The notes below the pieces were generated by a model. It was not told the origin of the DNA and searched no databases. It saw nothing but the letters and a program-made list of their open reading frames with translations. 64,000 nucleotides of DNA from Serinus canaria. Taxonomy: Eukaryota > Chordata > Aves > Passeriformes > Fringillidae. Both the position numbers and the translations under genes were made by a program. The stretch spans positions 10,458,164 to 10,522,163 of the forward strand of contig NC_066332.1 of the NCBI RefSeq assembly GCF_022539315.1, read 5' to 3'. Numbering within the stretch: the stretch's first letter is position 1; every line of letters begins with the position of its first letter. Positions 58,961-64,000 of this stretch are shown here, one piece after another.

Positions 58961-59599
58961 CGAACTTCACCCAGGTTATACACTCAGGGCACACCTCGAG
59001 CTGGAAGGATCCGGCAGCGATCATTAACCCCAGCTCCCTGCTCCGCGCAGGAACCACGAGGCAGCGCAGAACGACTACCCGGCCCGAGGGGCGGCACGGG
59101 CAGGTCAGGACAAGCAGGAGCTGCCCGGTAGTGGGTGGCCTCCTCCCCGTGGCAGTCCCGGGTTGTCACTGCCGCATACAGTGTGACCCGGCGGGCTCGG
59201 GTGGTGATCGCACTGGGTGACAGTCGGAGTGGAGGAAGGAGATGTGGGTGCAGGATGGAGATGTCAGCGCAGCATTGGGGCCGTGTGGGGCTGGGGCCAG
59301 GGGCCGGGCAGGAGGTGTCCTGTCCAGGACACTGTCCCGGCGCCTGGGACATGAGTGACGCAATGGGAACTGACCCCTACAGGTGACAGAGCAGCAGTGG
59401 ACACTGCTGGGAGACAGTGGTAGCCCGGGGCCCCTGGTGCCACCCCCGCGGGGATTCGGTGTCACCCCCTAGGATATTTGAGGTCACCATCCCTGGACTT
59501 GGACAGCCCCCCAGGGCACCTGACGCCTCCCTGGGTCATTGATCACCACTCGAACGCTTGGTCAGGTCTCAGGACACTGGGTTCTTCCCTCCCCCGCTT

Positions 59600-59933
59600 C
59601 CCGGCGCATTTGGTCGCTCCCAACACCCCGAGGGGCAGCTCCGGCGGCCAATGGAGAGCTAGGCGTGGCCGGGGCGGGCGCCCCCAGCCAATTGGCCGGG
59701 GCGGGGTCGCGTGTTCTGTGGGGAGGTGCTGGGCGGAGTCATTGTGGAAACGCGCATTGGGGGCGTGTCCTGGGCGAGCAGAGAAGCCAATGAGGCATTG
59801 GGAGCGCGTCGCGAGCGGGAGGAGGAGCCAATGGGCTTTGGGGGCGTGTCGGGGCGGAGCCTCCGGATCAGTGAGGGCGGGGGCGGGGCCCGGCGCGGGT
59901 CAATTGGCCCGGACGGTACCGAGTGGTACTGGG
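59600..59933 (+). promoter_or_regulatory. METTL27 CpG-island promoter with CCAAT/GC-box repeats
   Basis: The 330 bp before the METTL27 start have no TATA box. CCAAT occurs at 59648, 59688, 59787 and 59828, and reverse CCAAT (ATTGG) at 59690, 59756, 59797 and 59903. GC-box or KLF-type words (GGGGCGGG, GGGGGCGTGTC) lie between them. The part from 59755 to 59880 looks like a degenerate repeat of about 41 bp. CCAAT boxes bind NF-Y and GC boxes bind Sp/KLF factors, the usual setup of a broadly active promoter. The island continues through exons 1-4. Confidence 0.75.
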
Positions 59934-61382
59934 ATGCGGCTGCCGGCGGCGATCCGGGACCGCGTGGCCGCGGTGCACCGGGGCTCGGCGCTGCCCGAAC
60001 GGCTGCGGCTCTACGACGGCTGGGCCGCCCGCTACGAGCAGGTAGTGGGGACACATAGGGAACGGGAGCGCCGGGGGCCGTGGGTGTCCCCGCTGACCGC
60101 CGTGTCCCCCGCAGGATGTGGCGGCTCTGGAGTACCGGGCACCGCATCTCGCCGCCGCCTCGCTCGCCTTCGCCTTCCCCGAGCCGCGTGCGGGGGCGCG
60201 GCTGCTCGACGTGGCCTGTGGCACCGGGCTCGTAGCGCGGGAGGTACCGGCGGGACGGGCCGGGGGTAACGGGACGGGACGGGGCGGGGCGGGGTGACGG
60301 TGCCTCTGTCCCGGCAGCTCCACCGGCGCGGGTTCCGCTGCCTGCACGGCGTGGACGGCAGCGCGGGGATGCTGGAGCAGGCACGGAGCACCGGGCTCTA
60401 CCAGGAACTGCGGCTGTGCGTCCTGGGCAGGGAGCCGCTGCCCGCGCCCGCAGGTAACGGGAGGGGGCGGATCCCCGGGACCCCTCGGTGACACCCACGA
60501 GTCCCACGGGTGACGGGCCGGCACCAGGCGGGGGGAGCCCCGGAGGGGCCCCCGGTGACGCCCCGTGTCCTCGCAGAGCACTACGACGCCGTGACGGTGG
60601 TGGGGGCCCTGGGCGAGGGGCAGGTGCCGAACACGGTGCTGCCGGAGCTGCTGCGGGTCACCAAGCCGGGTAAGAGGGGGCGTTTCCCTCCCCGCCGGGA
60701 TCCCCGGGGTGCTGGGATTGGACACTGAGCCCCGGTGGATGTGGGTCCCCCGCTGAACGCTGGACCCGTGGCACAGCTGAGACACGGCCTTTTCCCTGCT
60801 GCCAGGGACTGGCGAGGCACGGGGTCCCTGACTCTGCCCACTGCCAGGTCTGGGCAGCGGGATAAGGTAGGAGGTGGCAGTAAGGGTGCTGGTGTGTGAC
60901 AGCCTGTGCTCAGCCTGTGGCCCCTCCCCTGCCCACTGGCCCCCTGTGCTGCCCATCTCTGCCTGCTATCCTGCCTATCCCCTGCCTACTGCCCTGTTTG
61001 TGCCCATTCCCCGCCCTGTCCATTCCTTGCCTGCTGGCTCCTGGCAGGCTCTCAGTGCCTCCCGGTGTCCCCACCCATTCTGGGGAATGCGGTCCCCAGA
61101 GAGGGACACCCTGTGTCAGTGTTACCTGTCTCCTGTCCCACAGGCGGTTTCCTGTGCCTGACAACGAGAAGCAACCCCTCAAACCTGCGGTACAAGGTGG
61201 AGCTGGAGGCAGCTCTGGGGCAGCTGGAACAGAGAGGAGCCTGGCAGAAGCTGCTGGCCCAGGAAGTGGAGTACTGGGAGAGGGCCACCACCGAGGAGGA
61301 GAGCACCCAGGGCACTGGCTACATCTCTGGGGTGGTCTACATCTACCAGAAGAGCCCTGTTCCCAACCTCGAGGAGGGCTGA
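59934..61382 (+). CDS. METTL27: METTL27, methyltransferase-like 27 (five exons)
   Basis: Predicted class I S-adenosylmethionine-dependent methyltransferase; the family's substrate is not established. Exons are 59934-60041, 60115-60243, 60318-60453, 60577-60669 and 61144-61382. All introns are GT-AG and phases are consistent (0, 0, 1, 1), giving 705 nt and 234 residues; the human protein is about 245. The SAM-binding motif I LLDVACGTG is at residues 66-74, the acidic post-I motif GVDGS at 90-94 with Asp92, and YDAVTVVGAL at 127-136 fits motif IV. The C-terminal segment with GGFLCLTTR (156-164) and GYISGVVYIYQ closes the fold. The upstream frame is open, so the ATG at 59934 rests on family length and a purine at -3. 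The neighbour is a claudin, tail-to-tail, as in mammals. Family assignment is firm; exact start is less so. Confidence 0.93.
60259..60296 (+). other. G-run cluster in METTL27 intron 2
   Basis: The 74-bp intron 2 contains the run GGACGGGGCGGGGCGGGG at its centre, a canonical G-quadruplex motif on the sense strand. Short G-rich introns are common in bird microchromosomal genes. The motif could affect splicing or polymerase pausing, but this is only a possibility. Confidence 0.6.
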
Positions 61383-61424
61383 GAGCTAGCATGGCTCTGG
61401 ATGGGGGGTGAGCACTTGACCTAT

Positions 61425-61430
61425 TATAAA
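61425..61430 (+). terminator. possible METTL27 proximal polyadenylation signal (variant)
   Basis: TATAAA lies 43 nt beyond the METTL27 stop. It is a known weaker variant of AATAAA. A T-rich or GT-rich downstream element is not obvious, so the distal AATAAA at 62526 is the better candidate. Confidence 0.25.
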
Positions 61431-62525
61431 ACTGAGCCCAGCTGACCCCCTCTTGCAGCAGGGCAGCTGCTGGGGGTGACAGTATTCAGGGGGAATTTCC
61501 CCAAACCCTTCCTCGGTTCCTTCTCACTGAGGTCTGGGCTTGGGGCCCTTTTCTGCTCCTCAGCATGGGAAGGGTCTCCTGGATTCACCAGGGTCTCCTG
61601 GGTGCCACCTTTAGCCCTGACATTTAGGTATTGACCCAAACACCTCAACATTCACCGTGACATCTCACAGACCCACATGGCCTTTCCAAGGCATGTCCAA
61701 TCTGGGGTGTCTTCTCCCCACCTCACCCATCTCATCAGTCATGTTCAAAATCTGGATCCTTCTTCATGTCCTACCCCCAGAGTCTTTAGCTGAGGACTGC
61801 TGAAGGTGGGTCCCCACCACTGTGTCCTGTGGCCTCCCATCCTCATCCTCCCTAGGGACTGAGCCAGCCCTGAGGTGCCAGAGCCTCCACATCCAGAGTC
61901 AAAGCAGCAGTGCCAAGGTGACTCCCAGCTGGAGAGGCTTTCCAAGTGCCACATCTGCCTTGCATCCCACAACAGCTGCTTGAATCTCATTTTCCCACAG
62001 CTTTGTAGTTAATGTTCAGGGAGGGGAAATGAGTTTGGAAGGGATTTGGGGAGCTGGCAACTGCTCCCCACCCAGGAGCCATCCAGCACAGCCTGCCTAG
62101 CCTGTTTCTCCAGCCCCTTGCTGGGCTGCCTTCACAATTCCTCCTCCACTGCTCCCTTGGGAAGGTTTTTACCCAAATCTCTTCCTGGAATATTTGGAGT
62201 TTTTTTCATTTTTCCCTTCCCTCAGACCTGTTCCTGCTTATCCTGTTCCCATGTTCCTGGAGAAGAGGTTGCATCCTTCCCCTCAGGAGCTGTTCCTCAG
62301 TGTGAGGAAGTGGCTGTGTCTGTCCCTGTTCCTCACCCAGGACATCCCACATCTTCCACACTTGCCCTCCTCATGGCTCTTGTCACCCTTCTGCTTTGTC
62401 CCCCATGTTTTGGGTCCCTGTGCCCATCAGTAGCTGTCCTGCTGCTCCCTCCCCATTTGTCTTCAACACTGTCCCCTGGGGCAGCTGGGAGTTGTGGCTG
62501 TTCCCAGCCCTGCACTTGCCTGTTC
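61431..62525 (+). other. METTL27 3' region, candidate 3' UTR
   Basis: This pyrimidine-rich stretch lies between the METTL27 stop and the first canonical AATAAA. No other gene, CR1 copy or repeat was seen. A 235-residue frame starting at 62046 is open but has no domain. It may be the long 3' UTR of METTL27 or plain intergenic DNA. Confidence 0.35.
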
Positions 62526-62531
62526 AATAAA
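62526..62531 (+). terminator. canonical polyadenylation signal AATAAA
   Basis: AATAAA is followed 20-40 nt later by a GT-rich element (TTCTGTGTGTTGTTCCC), the usual arrangement for cleavage. It is the first canonical signal downstream of METTL27 on its strand and would give a 3' UTR of about 1.15 kb. Confidence 0.5.
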
Positions 62532-62899
62532 TCCCTGTCCCTGCTGACTATCTTCTGTGTGTTGTTCCCAGAGCAATGGGAATGTGCACCCTCCAGGATG
62601 GGTAGCCAGGAGCCTGAGAGGGGGGATTCAACCTTTCTCTGGTGTTCCCTCCCAGTCCATGGGGGCTCAGAGCACCTGGTGTCCCCCCCATGCTTCTCAG
62701 CATCCTCTCACTGCCTCTGTTTCCTGCTGCAAGGAATGCCAGGAGCTGGCTGACTGCTGCTGATCCCCATGGGAAGATGGGGATGTTCTAGGTGCTGGAA
62801 CACAGCAGATGGCAGGGCACAGCACTCCCAGGATGCATTACCATCCTCCCCACACCGCGCTGTTCAAAACAAGCTCAGGCAGCCTTGGTGGCACCAGGA

Positions 62900-62905
62900 T
62901 GTTTA
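62900..62905 (-). terminator. possible claudin polyadenylation signal (variant TATAAA)
   Basis: On the - strand, ACTATAAACATCC lies about 160 nt beyond the claudin stop, followed by a GCTTGTTTTG stretch that could serve as the downstream element. No AATAAA was seen nearer. This would give a short 3' UTR. Confidence 0.4.
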
Positions 62906-63064
62906 TAGTCCCTGCCCTGGGGAAGGGCACATGTGGGGACCATGCTGGGAGTCAGCCAGCGTGGGAATGGGCAGGAGAAGGCAGTGCAGGAGCAGCGTGT
63001 AGCATGGGGATGCAGGACAGGGACAGTGGTGCTCTGCCTTGGGCTGGCACCTGGGCACAGTAGC

Positions 63065-63703
63065 TCACACATAGTCCTTCATGGCATAGCCCATTGGGCC
63101 GCAGGTTTTCACTGCCCTGTACTTCTTGGGGTAGGGGTCTTGCTGGGACTGGGATCCTGAGCAGCACAGGACGCCCCCACCAAAGAGCTGCAGAGCACTA
63201 GAGGCCCAGCCGATGTAGAGGGCAGCCCCCAGCTCTCTCTTGAGGGCCTCAGGCACCATGGGGTTGTAGAAGTTGCTGACGATGCTGTTGGCAGACCAGG
63301 AGACAGGGATGAGCAGCATGATGCTTGCCATGATGAAGATGACACCAGCCACTGCAGAGATTCTGGTCTTGGTGCCATTGTCATCCACACAGCGGGTGCA
63401 GTCAGCTCCTGAGAGGGCGATGAAGAAGGCAAGGAAGGACACGAAGATGGAAGTGACCACCAGGGCACGAGCAGCTTGCAGGTCAGAAGTGAGCTCCAGC
63501 AGGGAGTCGTAAGCCTTGCACTGCATCTGCCCCGTGCTCTCATAGACACAGTTCATCCACAGCCCTTCCCAGAACACCTGGGCCACCACGATGTTGGAGC
63601 CGATGAAAGCCGTCACCTTCCACATGGGCAGGGCACAGGTGAGGATGGAGCCCAGCCAGCCCAGCGCAGCCATTGTCAGTCCTCCCGTCTGCATTGTCAT
63701 CAT
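63065..63703 (-). CDS. CLDN4: claudin, most likely claudin-4
   Basis: Tetraspan tight-junction protein that forms paracellular strands between epithelial cells. One coding exon gives 212 residues (human CLDN4: 209). Visible features: TM1 at about 7-27; first extracellular loop with the claudin signature W45-GLW49 and the disulfide cysteines C52 and C62; TM2 about 78-98; TM3 about 115-135; second loop with NPMVP (147-151); TM4 about 158-179; a juxtamembrane CC at 180-181 (palmitoylation in the family); and a C-terminal KDYV that fits a PDZ-binding tail. The frame extends upstream to a TTG at 63712, but the first ATG is 63703 and a second follows at 63700. A splice acceptor (CCTGCAG) ends at 63719, so a 5' leader intron is likely. 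The claudin family is certain. CLDN4 rests on tail-to-tail synteny with METTL27 and on fit to the CLDN3/4/6/9 group; the tail and TM1 are more divergent than expected. Confidence 0.88.
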   Translation of the reverse strand: MMTMQTGGLTMAALGWLGSILTCALPMWKVTAFIGSNIVVAQVFWEGLWMNCVYESTGQMQCKAYDSLLELTSDLQAARALVVTSIFVSFLAFFIALSGADCTRCVDDNGTKTRISAVAGVIFIMASIMLLIPVSWSANSIVSNFYNPMVPEALKRELGAALYIGWASSALQLFGGGVLCCSGSQSQQDPYPKKYRAVKTCGPMGYAMKDYV

Positions 63704-63718
63704 CGCTATCAACAGCTC

Positions 63719-64000
63719 CTGCAGGGACAGGCACGGGTGTCACAGGCACAGCCCACAGCCAGGGACAGGATGGGCTTCATCTGGTATGTCCTGCTCCCCA
63801 CGAGGATGGGAATGGCTGCAGGACAGCATGGGGACATGGGGACTTGAAGGGCACAGGGACATGAGTGGCATGGGGTGGTGCTGCAGGAGAGGATGGGTAC
63901 ACATGTGTCACCGATGACCCAGGCCGCAAGCAAGCCAAGGTGCAAGAGCCCCCGTATGTCACACTGGCCCCTACACTGTCCCACAGCGCAGCCTCTGCCA
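63719..64000 (-). other. claudin upstream region, probable 5' intron or flank
   Basis: On the - strand a pyrimidine-rich tract ending CCCTGCAG (acceptor AG at 63720-63719) leads into the claudin coding exon, which would start at 63718 with a 15-nt leader before the ATG. No donor or TATA box was identified inside the remaining 280 bases, so a non-coding first exon, if real, probably lies beyond the window. Confidence 0.45.

Noticed and set aside
1..59400. Elastin (ELN) or TMEM270, expected by synteny behind METTL27
   Set aside because: Scanning for elastin-type exons (Val-Pro-Gly repeats, Ala-Lys cross-link blocks, the basic C-terminal exon) gave nothing convincing on either strand. Isolated words such as VAKARP near 12980 or AAKAE near 40945 lack repeat context.
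63704..63712. Claudin start at the TTG at 63712, adding three residues
   Set aside because: TTG is not a usual vertebrate start, and three ATGs follow within 20 nt that fit the family N-terminus length.

Overview
This is a vertebrate nuclear genome window, almost certainly avian. It holds more than a dozen fragments of CR1-type LINEs, the dominant bird retroposon, identified here from their conserved 3' ends. The one multi-exon gene is very compact, with introns of 73, 74, 123 and 474 bp, and GC-rich, as is typical of bird microchromosomes. No bacterial or viral gene organisation is present, and the many open frames in the first 59 kb are chance frames in GC-rich or repetitive DNA.

Only two protein-coding genes can be supported, both in the last 4.1 kb. 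METTL27 (formerly WBSCR27; + strand, five exons, 59934-61382, 234 aa) is a predicted class I SAM-dependent methyltransferase. It lies behind a CpG-rich promoter with no TATA box, built from repeated CCAAT and GC boxes. A claudin (- strand, 63065-63703, 212 aa) lies tail-to-tail with it, with stop codons 1.7 kb apart. In mammals CLDN4 and METTL27 are neighbours in the same tail-to-tail order inside the Williams-Beuren region, so the claudin is best called CLDN4. The genes share a locus, not a pathway: claudins build epithelial tight junctions, and the METTL27 substrate is not established. By mammalian synteny elastin (ELN) would lie beyond the left side, but no elastin exon was recognised here.

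From 1 to about 59.4 kb the window is intergenic or a very large intron. It contains: (i) CR1 fragments at about 1.9, 3.7, 27.8, 29.1, 30.8, 31.6, 34.0, 35.7, 38.9, 43.3, 52.0, 53.9 and 56.5 kb, one split by a 317-bp LTR-like insertion with a 6-bp target duplication; (ii) tandem repeats: a TG/TGTGTC microsatellite (9.6 kb), a 38-bp minisatellite (21.0 kb), an 18-bp repeat (26.0 kb), a CCCAT pentamer tract (29.5 kb), a 40-bp minisatellite (41.1 kb), a TCCTGR hexamer tract (52.3 kb) and a 33-bp repeat (55.0 kb); (iii) CpG-rich patches with no recognised gene at about 2.5, 24.7, 31.1, 47.0 and 58.2 kb; (iv) AT-richer islands with homeodomain, CRE or AP-1 type motifs, which are candidate conserved non-coding elements; (v) two perfect hairpins with 16-18 bp arms; and (vi) an AT-rich decayed reading frame at 33.4-34.0 kb that may be a retropseudogene.

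I found no tRNA, rRNA, CRISPR array, origin or integrated phage.
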